DNA from: Alcanivorax sediminis
GTDB lineage: Bacteria > Pseudomonadota > Gammaproteobacteria > Pseudomonadales > Alcanivoracaceae
Reading direction: 5' to 3'
Length of the DNA: 64,000 nt
Assembly: GCF_009601165.1 (NCBI RefSeq)
Contig: NZ_WIRE01000001.1
Coordinates: 2,418,001-2,482,000, forward strand
How positions within the stretch are numbered: position 1 is the first letter of the stretch; every line of letters starts with the position of its first letter. The notes beneath the pieces were generated by a model, which was not told the origin of the DNA, searched no databases, and was given only the letters and a program-made list of their open reading frames with translations. This document shows, in pieces, positions 34,211-44,664 of the stretch. Position numbers and translations under genes: made by a program.

Positions 34211-37200
34211 ATGCTGCGAAAACTTGGGTTTGGCTTTACCGCACTGGCGATGATGACGCCTGCCATGGCGGTGGCGCTTGGGGTTGGGGACTACGAACTT
34301 AACTCCTACCTGAACCAGCCTCTGGAGATGGAGGTGTCCCTGCACGAAGTGGGTGACCTGTCTGCTGAGGAAATTCTGGTCAATCTGGCTCCGCAGTCAG
34401 AATTTGATGCTGCCGGCGTTGAGCGCAGCTATTTCCTGAATCGTCTTGAGTTCTCTGTTGAGCTGACGGGTCGTGACGAAGCCATCTTGCGTGTCACCAC
34501 CGATCAGCCTGTTCGTGAACCCTACCTGAATTTTCTGGTTGAATTCCTCTGGCCGACCGGCCGTCTGATGCGCGAATACACGGTACTGCTGGACCCGCCC
34601 AGCTTTTCCGATAGCGCAACGACTTCCGTGCCTGCCATCACTCGCGCCCCGGCTCCGGTAACGAGTACCGAACCCTCTTACGCTCCGGAACCCGCGCCGA
34701 CCCCCGCTCCGGCACCGGCTCCTGCTGCAAGCACCGAGGATTACTCTGCACCAGCCACGACCTCGATGGCGAGCAGCGGCTCCCGTGACACCTATACCGT
34801 ACAGGCTTCTGACACCATGTGGCGTGTAGCCCTGAATACACGGCCATCTGACAGCGTGTCTGTCCAACAGATGCTGGTTGCCATTCAGGACATGAACCCG
34901 GATGCCTTTATCGACAATAACGTCAACCTGGTTCGCGAAGGGACTGTTCTGCGCATTCCCAACGAGCAGGAAGTGCGTTCAGTTTCAACCCGAAGCGCAC
35001 TGGTTGAAGTGGCGGAGCAGAATCGTAAATGGCGTGACATGCTGGAGGCGCGTGGGATCAAGACCGCACCGCAGCAGCGGGCTCAGCTGGATGGTTCCCG
35101 TGAAGTTGCCAGCAGCGACGATGCGGACCAGGGGCCGGCGACCGGTCAGGTAAAACTGGTTTCGCCTGAGTCCACCGATAGCGTTTCCGATGGTGATAGC
35201 ACAGGTTCTGCCAAGCAGGGTTCTGCCAACACTGCGGTGCTGGAAAACGAGCTGGCCATCCGCGACGAAAACCTGGATAGGCTTGATCGTGAAAATGCAG
35301 AGCTGAAATCACGTCTGGAAGATCTTGAATCCCAGAACCAGACCAGTGAGCAACTGCTTCAGCTGCGTAACGACCAGATCACTCAGCTGCAGGAAGAACT
35401 GCGCAAGCTTCGTGAAGCACAGGGTGTCGAAGCACCCGCAGAGGATCCCCTGACTGCTTCGGCAGAGCAAATGCCTGGCCAAACTGACGACAGCGTAGAA
35501 CAGGTGGTTGAAGGTGAAGATCAGCAGACTGAAGCCGCCAATGATCTGACGGCGGAAGGTAGCCTTGCTGGTGAGGAGACCGCCGAGGGCGACGCTGATG
35601 CTGCACAGGCAGTGACTGGCGAAGTGGCTGAAGAAGGTAGCGTTGATGGTGCCGAAGCTGGTTCCGAGATGGCTGCAGATACCACCACAGAGCAGGCCTC
35701 TGACGTCCAGCCTGAGAACCCTGTGGTGGCCAAGGCTCCTGAGGTGGCAAAGCCGCAACCGGCTCCAGCTCAGCCTGCTCCTCAGCCCCAGGGCGGCATT
35801 GTCGAGCTGCTGATGGAGAACCTGCTGTACATCGCGCTGGGCGCGCTGGCCATTCTGCTGCTGGTGTTCCTGCTGCTGCGACGCAAGAGCAAGGATGAAG
35901 AGCCGGAGGATGATGGCTCTCTGTTTGACGAATTTGATGAAGAGAACCAGGACGATTTCGGTCTTCATCTCGATGGCGACGATGACGTTGATCAGGCACC
36001 GTTTGCTGCTGATGAGAGCGGTGACGCTCCCCAGGATAGCAATCTGGATCCCATGGAAGACGTCGAGGTTTACGTTGCCTATGGCCGTTATCCCCAGGCA
36101 ATTGACTTCCTGCGTAATGAAATCAACAAACATCCTGAGCGTGATGACCTGAAAGTCCGTTTGCTTGAGCTGCTCAAGGAAACCAACGATGACGCCGGCT
36201 TTGATCAGCAGGTGACAGCATTTGCTGGCGTTTCTGCGACAGTTGATCAGGCGATCGCGCGTCTGGGCGGCGATGTGCCGATGGCTTCTGGTGCGGGTGA
36301 TGACGAGTTGTCTCTCGATGATCTGGAAATGGGGCTGTCCTCAGAGCTGGATGAAACCAGCATTCCGACCATGGAGGCCGATAGCGGTGATGATATTGAG
36401 GAAGCCTCTAGCGGTCGTGGCAATGTGGCCGACGAGTTGGGCGACTTCGACTTCGATCTGGATGGCTCTGACGAGCTGAGTGGCGATGAGACGCTGCTGC
36501 TGGACGAAGACGGCGACAGCGATGAATTCTCTCTGGATATCGATGACAAGCCTGCCGCAGATAATGAACTGTCTGACGCGGACCGTCAGTCCCTGAGTGC
36601 TACTCCAGTTCTGAACCTGGATGATGTAAGCAGTGCCACTCTCGATGATTCCGACACCAATTATGGTGATCTGGATCTGAATGACATGAGCGCCGAGTTC
36701 ACTGATATCGGTGGCGACTCTGACTCCTCCTCCTCTTCTTCTGATGAACTTGATCTGTCACTGGACGATCTGGATCTTGATGTCGACGGGGATGATGCAA
36801 CTCCAGCTGCATCAGGTGATGACACCTTGACTGACCTGGATCTTGAGCTGGACGAAGCAGAGAAGTCACTGGAAGCCTCTTCCAGCAGCGACTCGCTCGA
36901 CGATATCACTTCCTTTGAACTGGATGTGGCAGAAGAAGAGACCGCCTCGGCGAGCACTGAGGAGGCTTCACTGGAAGATCTGGTTTCAGAGGATGAGCTT
37001 GAGTTGTCGCTGGACGACGACTTCGGTGGTACAGATATTACCGAAACCAGTGATGAAACCCTCGACCTTGATGGTTTAATGGGGGAGGACAGTGCAAGTG
37101 CAGCCGAAGATGCTACGCTTGACCTTGATAGTGTGGCGTTTGAGGCTGCTGCACCCTCATCATCCCAGGAAGAACCGGCTGTCACATCTGCGCCTGCTGG

Positions 37201-37399
37201 TGCAGACTTGCTGGAAGACGAAGATGATTTCGATTTCCTCGGAGAAACGGATGAGAATGCCACCAAGCTTGATCTGGCCAAGGCCTACATCGACATGGGT
37301 GACTCTGAAGGAGCCAAGGATATCCTTAACGAAGTGATCTCCGAAGGTAACGATCAGCAGCAGGCCGAAGCTCGCGAGCTGATGGGCCAGGTCGGCTGA
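34211..37399 (+). CDS. fimV: FimV/HubP-like polar hub protein
   Basis: A 1062-residue inner-membrane protein organising a cell pole (type IV pili, polar complexes). A signal peptide (cleaved after about residue 20) and the FimV N-terminal domain lead to a Pro/Ala linker, a LysM peptidoglycan-binding domain (about 195-243), a coiled coil (345-402), one membrane helix (530-558), a very acidic Asp/Glu/Ser-rich cytoplasmic region with many DLDLD-type repeats (565-1010), and the conserved C-terminal FimV/TPR-like motif (KLDLAKAYIDMGDSEGAKDIL). The order and length are typical. A terminator follows, and truA is behind it. Confidence 0.93.
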   Translation: MLRKLGFGFTALAMMTPAMAVALGVGDYELNSYLNQPLEMEVSLHEVGDLSAEEILVNLAPQSEFDAAGVERSYFLNRLEFSVELTGRDEAILRVTTDQPVREPYLNFLVEFLWPTGRLMREYTVLLDPPSFSDSATTSVPAITRAPAPVTSTEPSYAPEPAPTPAPAPAPAASTEDYSAPATTSMASSGSRDTYTVQASDTMWRVALNTRPSDSVSVQQMLVAIQDMNPDAFIDNNVNLVREGTVLRIPNEQEVRSVSTRSALVEVAEQNRKWRDMLEARGIKTAPQQRAQLDGSREVASSDDADQGPATGQVKLVSPESTDSVSDGDSTGSAKQGSANTAVLENELAIRDENLDRLDRENAELKSRLEDLESQNQTSEQLLQLRNDQITQLQEELRKLREAQGVEAPAEDPLTASAEQMPGQTDDSVEQVVEGEDQQTEAANDLTAEGSLAGEETAEGDADAAQAVTGEVAEEGSVDGAEAGSEMAADTTTEQASDVQPENPVVAKAPEVAKPQPAPAQPAPQPQGGIVELLMENLLYIALGALAILLLVFLLLRRKSKDEEPEDDGSLFDEFDEENQDDFGLHLDGDDDVDQAPFAADESGDAPQDSNLDPMEDVEVYVAYGRYPQAIDFLRNEINKHPERDDLKVRLLELLKETNDDAGFDQQVTAFAGVSATVDQAIARLGGDVPMASGAGDDELSLDDLEMGLSSELDETSIPTMEADSGDDIEEASSGRGNVADELGDFDFDLDGSDELSGDETLLLDEDGDSDEFSLDIDDKPAADNELSDADRQSLSATPVLNLDDVSSATLDDSDTNYGDLDLNDMSAEFTDIGGDSDSSSSSSDELDLSLDDLDLDVDGDDATPAASGDDTLTDLDLELDEAEKSLEASSSSDSLDDITSFELDVAEEETASASTEEASLEDLVSEDELELSLDDDFGGTDITETSDETLDLDGLMGEDSASAAEDATLDLDSVAFEAAAPSSSQEEPAVTSAPAGADLLEDEDDFDFLGETDENATKLDLAKAYIDMGDSEGAKDILNEVISEGNDQQQAEARELMGQVG

Positions 37400-37416
37400 T
37401 CCTCCGTTTACCCGGT

Positions 37417-37452
37417 AAAAGGGGCGATACTTTCGGGTATCGCCCCTTTTTT
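37417..37452 (+). terminator. Rho-independent terminator of fimV
   Basis: Stem aaaaggggcgatac / gtatcgcccctttt with loop tttcg and T6 tail. Confidence 0.93.
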
Positions 37453-37621
37453 ATGCCGCTTGATTCGCAAGGGTCGTCAGGCCCTGGTCCTGTCTTTACG
37501 ATCCAGAGCCGGTCAAATTGACCTTTACGCTTTCGTTTTGGTTTTTTCGCGGCTACATTGCGCGGTCGAAGGTGATCGTCCGGGATCCAGAAAGCATGCA
37601 ACCTGTTTCAATGAGGTTTAA

Positions 37622-38437
37622 ATGGCAAGAATTGCCCTTGGCATAGAGTACGACGGCACCGAGTTTCGCGGCTGGCAGACCCAGCAGCCTGGGGTTCGCA
37701 CGGTTCAAGAGTGCCTCGAAGGGGCGCTGTCCAAAGTGGCCAACCATCCTGTGGCGGTGGTTTGTGCTGGCCGGACAGATGCAGGTGTCCATGGCACCGG
37801 CCAGGTCGTCCACTTTGATTCAGAAGCCGAACGGGAAATGAAAAGCTGGATCATGGGGGGAAACACCAATCTGCCCTATGACATTACCATTCGCTGGGCC
37901 ACCCCGGTCAGTGATGAGTTTCACGCGCGCTTCTCCGCTGTCAGCCGCCGTTATCGCTATGTGATCTACAATCACGCAAGACCTCCTGCGCTGTATCGCA
38001 ACCAGGTGACATGGAATCATAGGCCATTGAATGTGGACGCCATGCGATCAGCTGCAGCTATGTTGGAAGGAAGTCACGACTTCACTTCCTACCGAAGCGT
38101 TCACTGCCAGGCCAAGTCGGCAGACAAGACATTGCACAGCCTCAAGGTGTTCGAGCATGGCAAGGTGATTGTGATAGAGGCACACGCTAACGCCTTCTTG
38201 ATGCATATGGTGCGTAATATGGCGGGTGTGCTAATGACCATTGGAGCCGGAAAGCGGCCTCCCGAGTGGGCGGCACAAGTGCTGGAGGCAAAAGATCGCA
38301 GGGCAGGGGCTGCTACCGCTCATCCCTACGGGTTGTATCTTGTTGAAATTGAATACCCTGAAGCGTTTTGTCTCCCCCGGGAGCCTCTCGGCCCTTTGTG
38401 GCTGCCTGACCGTCTCGACGAAAGCAATGCGCCATAA
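37622..38437 (+). CDS. truA: tRNA pseudouridine(38-40) synthase
   Basis: Modifies uridines 38-40 of the tRNA anticodon arm; 271 residues. IEYDGTEFRGWQ start, catalytic Asp53 in AGRTDAGVHGTGQ, RRYRYVIYN and FLMHMVRNMAG are diagnostic. It has its own upstream space of 170 bases after the fimV terminator. Confidence 0.96.
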   Translation: MARIALGIEYDGTEFRGWQTQQPGVRTVQECLEGALSKVANHPVAVVCAGRTDAGVHGTGQVVHFDSEAEREMKSWIMGGNTNLPYDITIRWATPVSDEFHARFSAVSRRYRYVIYNHARPPALYRNQVTWNHRPLNVDAMRSAAAMLEGSHDFTSYRSVHCQAKSADKTLHSLKVFEHGKVIVIEAHANAFLMHMVRNMAGVLMTIGAGKRPPEWAAQVLEAKDRRAGAATAHPYGLYLVEIEYPEAFCLPREPLGPLWLPDRLDESNAP

Positions 38438-38460
38438 TGCACACGCTGATGGCCTGAATT

Positions 38461-38469
38461 TGCTACACT
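38461..38469 (+). promoter_or_regulatory. Possible extended -10 promoter before trpF
   Basis: TGC-TACACT is an extended -10 match 135 bases before trpF with no good -35. It is the only promoter-like element I find in the 167-base gap. No Trp-rich leader peptide is present. Confidence 0.3.
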
Positions 38470-38604
38470 ATGGCCCGTCCCAGGAAGTCGTTATGCCGCG
38501 TTCTTGCGCTTGCATGGCCGCTACCATTCGGGTGCGCTGTTAGTAATGACCAGTAATCGCAGCCAAGCTTTGGTCTGCGTCACCGCATCGCTCCAGAGGC
38601 AAGG

Positions 38605-39279
38605 ATGAACCGTCAACAGACCCTTATGACCATCCCGCGGGTTAAAATTTGCGGTATCACCCGTGTTGATGATGCGTTGGCCGCTGCGCGTGCAGGGGCA
38701 GATGCAATTGGTCTGGTTTTCTATTCACGTAGCCCTCGCGCGGTGAGCCACAAGGTAGCTGCCGAAATTTGTGCCAGTCTGCCGCCCTTTGTGACTACGG
38801 TGGGATTGTTCGTGAACGCCAGCCGTGCAGAGATTGCTGATGTCCTGAAGTGCGTACCGCTGGATCTGCTGCAGTTTCATGGGGATGAAAGTCCTGAAGA
38901 TTGTGAAGGTCACGGCCGCCCCTGGATCAAGGCAGTGCGTATGAAAGCGGGCGTTGATTTGCAGCGGTGTGCGAACGAGTATCACCGCGCCGCGGGTTTG
39001 CTGGTAGACAGTTATGTGCCGGGCGTACCCGGTGGGACTGGAGAAACATTTAACTGGGACAGATTGCCTCATAGCCTGTCCCTCCCGCTGGTGCTGGCAG
39101 GTGGCCTTCACCCGGGGAACGTGGCCGATGCCGTGACACAGGTTCGGCCCTGGGCTGTGGATGTTAGTGGTGGTGTTGAACTGGATACCGTTCAGGGCCG
39201 CCAGGGGGGGATCAAGGATGCCTCCAAAATCCGCGCCTTTATCAACAGTGTCAAAAAACGAGGAGTAGCTGGTGTCTGA
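38605..39279 (+). CDS. trpF: Phosphoribosylanthranilate isomerase
   Basis: Third step branch of tryptophan synthesis; 224 residues, TIM barrel. [12 protein letters not shown] with catalytic Cys, [39 protein letters not shown] and [10 protein letters not shown] are diagnostic. Start ATG 38605 has GAGG five bases upstream. It overlaps trpB by eight bases. Confidence 0.96.
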   Translation: MNRQQTLMTIPRVKICGITRVDDALAAARAGADAIGLVFYSRSPRAVSHKVAAEICASLPPFVTTVGLFVNASRAEIADVLKCVPLDLLQFHGDESPEDCEGHGRPWIKAVRMKAGVDLQRCANEYHRAAGLLVDSYVPGVPGGTGETFNWDRLPHSLSLPLVLAGGLHPGNVADAVTQVRPWAVDVSGGVELDTVQGRQGGIKDASKIRAFINSVKKRGVAGV

Positions 39280-40483
39280 ACGCCCTGATTTTTCTGCTTT
39301 TCCTGACGCACGTGGTCATTTTGGCCCTTATGGTGGCTGCTTTGTCTCCGAGACCCTGATGGGCGCTCTGGACGAACTGAAGGCCATGTATGAGCGTCTC
39401 AAGGATGATCCGCAGTTCCGTGCGGATTTCGACTATGATCTGGCCCATTACGTGGGTCGTCCGTCTCCCCTGTATCTGGCGGAGCGATGGTCCAAGCAGC
39501 TTGGCGGCGCCAAGATCTGGCTCAAGCGTGAAGATCTCAACCATACCGGTGCCCACAAGGTGAACAACACCATCGGGCAGGCGCTGCTGGCCAAACACAT
39601 GGGCAAACCCCGTGTGATTGCGGAGACCGGGGCGGGGCAGCACGGTGTTGCCACGGCTACTGTTGCCGCGCGCCTTGGCTTGAAGTGCCAGGTGTACATG
39701 GGGGCAGAAGACGTTGAACGGCAGAAGCTCAATGTCTACCGCATGAAGTTGCTCGGGGCTGAGGTGATTCCGGTCACCTCGGGCTCGAAAACCCTGAAAG
39801 ACGCCATGAACGAAGCCATGCGCGACTGGGTGACCAATGTGGACGATACCTTCTACATCATCGGAACCGTGGCTGGCCCCCATCCGTATCCGCAGCTGGT
39901 GCGTGACTTCCAGTGCATTATTGGTCGTGAGGCCCGTGAGCAGAGCTTGAAGCAGGCAGGGCAGTTGCCAGATGCGCTGGTGGCCTGTGTGGGTGGCGGT
40001 TCCAACGCTATCGGCCTGTTTCATCCGTTCCTCAACGACGAATCCGTGGCTATGTATGGCGTGGAAGCGGCCGGCGATGGCATCGAGACGGGTCGTCACG
40101 CAGCGCCGCTGTCTGCCGGTCGGCCTGGCGTGTTGCATGGTAACCGTACCTACCTGATGGAGGATGATGACGGGCAGATCATCGAAACCCATTCGGTGTC
40201 TGCCGGGCTGGATTACCCTGGTGTGGGCCCCGAGCACGCCTGGCTTAAAGATGTCGGGCGCGTTCAGTACGTTGGCGCCAATGATACCGAAGCCCTGGCG
40301 GCTTTCCGCGAGCTGACTCAGGTCGAGGGGATCATGCCGGCACTGGAATCTGCACATGCTCTGGCTTACACCCGCAAGCTTGCCCAGACCATGAGCCCGG
40401 AACAGAACATTGTTGTGAATCTGTCTGGCCGGGGTGACAAGGATATTCTGACCGTCGCCGCCATTGACGGCATCGAGTTTTAA
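39272..40483 (+). CDS. trpB: Tryptophan synthase beta subunit
   Basis: PLP enzyme joining indole and serine; 403 residues. The PLP lysine is in [23 protein letters not shown] and GGGSNAIG phosphate loop are present. GTG start at 39272 with GAGGAG at 39260, overlapping trpF. trpA follows after 13 bases. Confidence 0.97.
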   Translation: MSERPDFSAFPDARGHFGPYGGCFVSETLMGALDELKAMYERLKDDPQFRADFDYDLAHYVGRPSPLYLAERWSKQLGGAKIWLKREDLNHTGAHKVNNTIGQALLAKHMGKPRVIAETGAGQHGVATATVAARLGLKCQVYMGAEDVERQKLNVYRMKLLGAEVIPVTSGSKTLKDAMNEAMRDWVTNVDDTFYIIGTVAGPHPYPQLVRDFQCIIGREAREQSLKQAGQLPDALVACVGGGSNAIGLFHPFLNDESVAMYGVEAAGDGIETGRHAAPLSAGRPGVLHGNRTYLMEDDDGQIIETHSVSAGLDYPGVGPEHAWLKDVGRVQYVGANDTEALAAFRELTQVEGIMPALESAHALAYTRKLAQTMSPEQNIVVNLSGRGDKDILTVAAIDGIEF

Positions 40484-40496
40484 GGAGTTATCGTTA

Positions 40497-41300
40497 ATGC
40501 GTCGTATCGAACGTTGTTTTGAGCGTCTGTCTGGTCAGAATCGCAAGGCGCTGATTCCCTTCGTTACCGCTGGGGATCCGCAGAAGGATGTCACTGTACC
40601 GCTGATGCATGCCATGGTTGAGTCCGGGGCAGACATCATTGAGCTTGGGGTGCCGTTTTCTGACCCCATGGCGGACGGTCCGGTCATCCAGCAGGCCTGT
40701 GAGCGCTCCCTCGCTCATGGTACCTCTACCCGTGATGTGCTTAGCATGGTCGCCAGCTTCCGGGAAACCAACAGTGATACCCCGGTGGTGCTGATGGGCT
40801 ATCTCAACCCGGTTGAAGTGATGGGGTACGAGGCCTTTGCCAAGGCTGCTTCCGAAGCGGGTGTGGACGGCGTTTTGCTGGTGGACCTGCCCCCTGAAGA
40901 AGCGCTGGAAGTCAAACCAGTGATGGATGCTGCAGGCCTGGACCTGATCTTCCTGGTCGCTCCCACTACCTCGGATGCCCGCATCAAGCTGATCGGTGAG
41001 GCCGGTTCCGGTTACCTCTACTACGTGTCCCTGAAGGGGGTTACCGGCTCGGCATCGCTGAATGTTGAGGAAGTGGCGGGGCGTGTTGAAACAATTCGCA
41101 ATCTTGCCAAATTGCCCATTGGCGTTGGCTTTGGTATCAAAGACGCTGAATCTGCACAGGCGGTGAGTCGAGTGGCAGATGGCGTCGTGGTTGGTAGTGC
41201 TTTGGTGAATCAGGTCGACAAGCACCAGAACGATCCCGCTGCTATCAATCAGGCCATCAGCGACATTCTGTCCGCCATGCGCACCGCCATGGACACGTAA
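40497..41300 (+). CDS. trpA: Tryptophan synthase alpha subunit
   Basis: Releases indole from indole-3-glycerol phosphate; 267 residues, TIM barrel. Catalytic Glu in [17 protein letters not shown] (Glu49 region), [22 protein letters not shown], and the C-terminal phosphate-binding [13 protein letters not shown] 40497 follows AAGGAG at 40482-40487. Partner of TrpB. Confidence 0.97.
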   Translation: MRRIERCFERLSGQNRKALIPFVTAGDPQKDVTVPLMHAMVESGADIIELGVPFSDPMADGPVIQQACERSLAHGTSTRDVLSMVASFRETNSDTPVVLMGYLNPVEVMGYEAFAKAASEAGVDGVLLVDLPPEEALEVKPVMDAAGLDLIFLVAPTTSDARIKLIGEAGSGYLYYVSLKGVTGSASLNVEEVAGRVETIRNLAKLPIGVGFGIKDAESAQAVSRVADGVVVGSALVNQVDKHQNDPAAINQAISDILSAMRTAMDT

Positions 41301-41310
41301 GGACCTTTGC

Positions 41311-42195
41311 ATGAGCAGCAGCAACTGGTTGGAGAAAATCCTACCCGCCGTAAGGCGACCCCAGGAAACCCGCAAGACCAATATTCCTGAGGGTCTGTGG
41401 CGCAAGTGTCCGCGTTGTGACGGGGTCATGTACAAGCCGGAGCTGGATCGAAACCTGGATGTCTGCCCCAAGTGTGATCACCACATGCGTATTGGTGCCC
41501 GCAAGCGTCTGAAAATGTTTCTGGATGAGGGTTCCCTGACAGAGATCGGCGCCAACCTGGCACCAGTGGACCGTCTCAAGTTCAAGGACTCCAAGAAGTA
41601 TAAGGACCGTCTGGTTGCGGCTCAGAAGGCCACGGAAGAACACGATGCCCTGATCGCCATGAAGGGCAAGCTCAAGGGTGAAGCCGTGGTCGCAGTTGCC
41701 TTTGAATTCAATTTCATGGGCGGCTCCATGGGGTCTGTGGTGGGTGAGCGTTTTGTGCGTGCCGTTAATGTGTGCCTTGAGCACGAGCTGCCGTTGATCT
41801 GTTTTGCCGCCAGTGGCGGCGCACGGATGCAGGAAGCGCTGTTCTCCCTGATGCAGATGGCGAAAACCTCTGCGGCGCTGGAAAAGATGCGCCAGGCAGG
41901 GTTACCGTTCATTTCGGTGCTCACGGATCCGGTGTATGGCGGTGTGTCTGCTTCCCTGGCCATGCTGGGGGACATTAACGTTGCCGAACCGAACGCCTTG
42001 ATCGGGTTTGCCGGTCCACGGGTGATTGAGCAGACGGTTCGCCAGAAGTTGCCGGAAGGCTTCCAGCGCAGCGAGTTTCTGCTTGAGCATGGGGCCATCG
42101 ACATGATCGTGAGTCGCCATGACATGCGCGATACCCTGCACCGTGTGCTTGCCAACATGCTGTCCTGGCCACTGGAAGTGAATGAGCAAGACTGA
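41311..42195 (+). CDS. accD: Acetyl-CoA carboxylase carboxyltransferase beta subunit
   Basis: With AccA transfers carboxyl from biotin to acetyl-CoA for fatty acid synthesis; 294 residues. A four-cysteine zinc finger (Cys33, Cys36, Cys52, Cys55) leads to the crotonase-type domain with [11 protein letters not shown] and [15 protein letters not shown]. It overlaps folC by 14 bases, the widespread accD-folC arrangement. Confidence 0.97.
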   Translation: MSSSNWLEKILPAVRRPQETRKTNIPEGLWRKCPRCDGVMYKPELDRNLDVCPKCDHHMRIGARKRLKMFLDEGSLTEIGANLAPVDRLKFKDSKKYKDRLVAAQKATEEHDALIAMKGKLKGEAVVAVAFEFNFMGGSMGSVVGERFVRAVNVCLEHELPLICFAASGGARMQEALFSLMQMAKTSAALEKMRQAGLPFISVLTDPVYGGVSASLAMLGDINVAEPNALIGFAGPRVIEQTVRQKLPEGFQRSEFLLEHGAIDMIVSRHDMRDTLHRVLANMLSWPLEVNEQD

Positions 42196-43435
42196 TCACG
42201 CGGCAGCGCTTGCCGCCTGGCTAACCCGTATAGAAGCCATGCATCCGGCCGAGATCGAAATGGGTCTCGGCCGGTTGCGTGTTGTGGCCGACAAACTGGG
42301 GGTCAGCACCTTGCCCATGCCCGTGATCACGGTGGCGGGCACTAATGGTAAGGGCTCAACCTTGCGCTTGATGTCAGGCCTGGCAAGGCATTCAGGTCGC
42401 CGAGTCTGCATTTACACTTCCCCCCACTTGATCCACTTCAATGAGCGCATCATGCTGCCAGATGGGCTGGCCAGTGACGGCCAGCTCTGCGAAGCCTTCG
42501 ATCAGGTCGACAGGGCACGCGGAAATACCCCGTTGACGTACTTCGAGTTCACCACCCTGGCCGCACTGTGGCTATTCGCCGGTTGTGACGCCGATCTTGC
42601 CTTGCTGGAAGTCGGACTGGGTGGACGCCTTGATGCGGTCAATCTGGTTGACCCTGACGTGGCAGTGGTCACCTCAGTTGGTCTCGATCATCAGGACTGG
42701 CTGGGTGACACTCGCGAAGCCATTTGTGCCGAGAAGTGCGGGATAGGCCGTTCGGGCAGACCGCTGGTATTCGGTGAGCAGGATTGGCCAGAGAACCTCG
42801 AGCAGCTGGTTGAGCGCATGGGGGCAGTTCCGGTGCTTGCTGGCAGGGAATTTGTTGCCGAGCCGGGACAGGGTGGCTTGCGTTTTGTCGATGGCACCGT
42901 GGCAGAGTGCCCTGAAAAGGTGGTCCTGGGTGCTGATAATCTGGCGACAGCCTGTCAGGCCCTGATGCTTGCCAATGTGCCGGTCACGCAGGCAGCAGTG
43001 AATGAAGTCAGCGGATTGGCGCTGATGGGGCGATGTGAATATCGCCATATTAACGGTGTCGATTGCTGGTTTGATGTGGGGCACAACCTGGCGGCGGTAT
43101 CACGGTTTCATTCGCTGCTGCCGGGCTGTATGGGTCACAGGCACCTGGTTTTCGGCATGATGGCGGACAAACCGATAGCGGAGGTGGCAGGCCAGTTTGC
43201 CGATGGGGATGTCAGCTGGTATCTGTGTGCGCCGGATATGCCGAGGGCGGCAGCAGTAGACCAGCTGGTAGCGGCCCTACCTTCTCAATCAGTCTCTTCG
43301 GTTCATGGTTCCGTGTCTGATGCCCTGTCCTGTGCGCTGGCCGCTGCCAATCCCGGTGATCAGGTGGTAGTCTTCGGATCGTTCTATACGGTTGCTGAGG
43401 CCTGGTTGGCTGTGGAGGATGGGCAGAGTGAATAA
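42182..43435 (+). CDS. folC: Folylpolyglutamate/dihydrofolate synthase
   Basis: Adds glutamates to folates; 417 residues. The Mur-ligase-type P-loop GTNGKGST is residues 53-60, followed by [13 protein letters not shown] and [15 protein letters not shown]-terminal [10 protein letters not shown] replaces the usual FDGAHN, a common variant. It overlaps accD and the next gene by 14 and 8 bases. Confidence 0.94.
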   Translation: MSKTDHAAALAAWLTRIEAMHPAEIEMGLGRLRVVADKLGVSTLPMPVITVAGTNGKGSTLRLMSGLARHSGRRVCIYTSPHLIHFNERIMLPDGLASDGQLCEAFDQVDRARGNTPLTYFEFTTLAALWLFAGCDADLALLEVGLGGRLDAVNLVDPDVAVVTSVGLDHQDWLGDTREAICAEKCGIGRSGRPLVFGEQDWPENLEQLVERMGAVPVLAGREFVAEPGQGGLRFVDGTVAECPEKVVLGADNLATACQALMLANVPVTQAAVNEVSGLALMGRCEYRHINGVDCWFDVGHNLAAVSRFHSLLPGCMGHRHLVFGMMADKPIAEVAGQFADGDVSWYLCAPDMPRAAAVDQLVAALPSQSVSSVHGSVSDALSCALAAANPGDQVVVFGSFYTVAEAWLAVEDGQSE

Positions 43436-44021
43436 ACAGACACGACAGCGCATTATCGGTGTGGTGTTACTGCTGATACTTGCGGCAGTCTTGTCCCCGC
43501 TGGTGTTCCGTTCCCCGGCCCAGATCCGCGCAGCTCTGGACATGGATATTCCCTCGCCACCTGACTATCAGGCCGTGGTTATCGATCCTGTGGTTTCTGA
43601 AGACGTGGAGCGGGCCGCTGAGGAGCGTATCAAAAGTGATCGTGAGGCAGTGGTAGCCGCGGCAGAGCAACCCGAAAGTACGCCTGAGATGGTTGCGCCA
43701 GAGGAAAAAGCTCCGGTGCTGGAGACACTGACCACGCCACCGCCGCCGACAATCACTGCCAAGGACGATCCAGTGTTGGCGGGTTTTGTTGTTCAGGTGG
43801 GTAGTTTCAGCCAGCAGGATGGCGCCGCCGGTCTGGTTGCCCGCCTGAAGGACGCCGGCTTTCGGGCATATATGGAAACCGACAGCCAGAACGGTAAGCT
43901 TCTTCACCGGGTTATGGTGGGCCCGGAAATTCGCAAGCAGGATGCGGAGCGTACCCGTCAGCGACTCGCGAACGATTCCCGTTTCAAGCTTGATGGACTG
44001 GTCCGGATCTACGCTCCCTGA
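43428..44021 (+). CDS. SPOR-domain cell-division protein (DedD-like)
   Basis: A 197-residue inner-membrane protein: a short basic start, one membrane helix (about 9-28), a Pro/Glu/Ala linker and a C-terminal SPOR domain (about 120-195, FVVQVGSFSQQDGAA...HRVMVGP). It binds denuded septal peptidoglycan. GTG at 43428 fits GGAGG at 43414-43418 with a nine-base gap; an ATG at 43419 would abut the ribosome site. Same place as PA3110 in Pseudomonas. Confidence 0.88.
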   Translation: MNKQTRQRIIGVVLLLILAAVLSPLVFRSPAQIRAALDMDIPSPPDYQAVVIDPVVSEDVERAAEERIKSDREAVVAAAEQPESTPEMVAPEEKAPVLETLTTPPPPTITAKDDPVLAGFVVQVGSFSQQDGAAGLVARLKDAGFRAYMETDSQNGKLLHRVMVGPEIRKQDAERTRQRLANDSRFKLDGLVRIYAP

Positions 44022-44088
44022 ACAGCGTGTTTCGGCATGCATAGCCGATCAGCCTCTGGTAAACTTCGCCGTCTGAATTCACACGGAG

Positions 44089-44108
44089 CCTGTGCGGCGT
44101 CGCACAGG
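44089..44108 (+). repeat. Hairpin in the leader of cvpA
   Basis: 8-bp perfect stem cctgtgcg/cgcacagg with a gcgt loop, about 50 bases before the cvpA start; no T tract. Possible leader structure or weak terminator of the preceding operon. Confidence 0.45.
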
Positions 44109-44158
44109 GCCGAGGCAATCCACTCAAGCGCATATTGCCCGCAAGAGCACGTTTTTTG

Positions 44159-44653
44159 ATGAATCTGGCTGACGGCATCATCCTGATCGTTATTGCAATT
44201 TCTGCACTGCTGAGTGTGCGCCGGGGCTTCACCCGTGAAGCCTTTTCATTGCTCACCTGGGTTGCCGCCTTTATTATCGCGCGCCTGTTCAGTCCGGCCT
44301 TCGAACTGGTTCTTGAAGATCAGATCAGTACCCCCAGCCTGCGTTTTGTCGTTGCTTTCGGTTCTCTTTTTGCCCTGACATTGGTGGTGGGGGCACTTAT
44401 CAGTCATTTGTTGGGTGAGCTGATTCGTGTCACCGGGCTGAGTAGTACCGATCGTCTGCTGGGTATGGTGTTCGGCGCACTGCGCGGTATTTTGCTTATG
44501 GTAGTGCTGGTGGCTTTGGGCCGTCAGTTGTTCGCTGCTGACAAGTGGTGGCAAGAATCCGTCCTGGTTCCTCATCTGGTGATGATGGAAACCTGGACTC
44601 GGGAAATGGGCGAGAGTTTGCTCGGCCTTGTTATGAATGTAAGCGGCAGCTAG
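44159..44653 (+). CDS. cvpA: CvpA family membrane protein
   Basis: A 164-residue inner-membrane protein with four hydrophobic helices; [33 protein letters not shown] is the CvpA family start, shown here only in part as a motif region (residues 2-20 and on). Needed for colicin V secretion in E. coli and often next to purF. ATG at 44159 is chosen over TTG at 44135; only a weak AAGAG lies upstream. purF follows after 11 bases. Confidence 0.88.
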   Translation: MNLADGIILIVIAISALLSVRRGFTREAFSLLTWVAAFIIARLFSPAFELVLEDQISTPSLRFVVAFGSLFALTLVVGALISHLLGELIRVTGLSSTDRLLGMVFGALRGILLMVVLVALGRQLFAADKWWQESVLVPHLVMMETWTREMGESLLGLVMNVSGS

Positions 44654-44664
44654 AGGGAAAAACC

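Noticed and set aside
36661..37281. Ser-rich minus-strand frame inside fimV
   Set aside because: It is the reverse of the Asp/Glu-rich repeat region of fimV; low-complexity serine only.
38469..38555. 28-codon ORF before trpF as a trp attenuation leader
   Set aside because: Only one Trp codon, no ribosome site and no terminator/antiterminator pair.
39251..40357. 368-codon minus-strand frame over trpB
   Set aside because: Shadow of trpB, no start signal.
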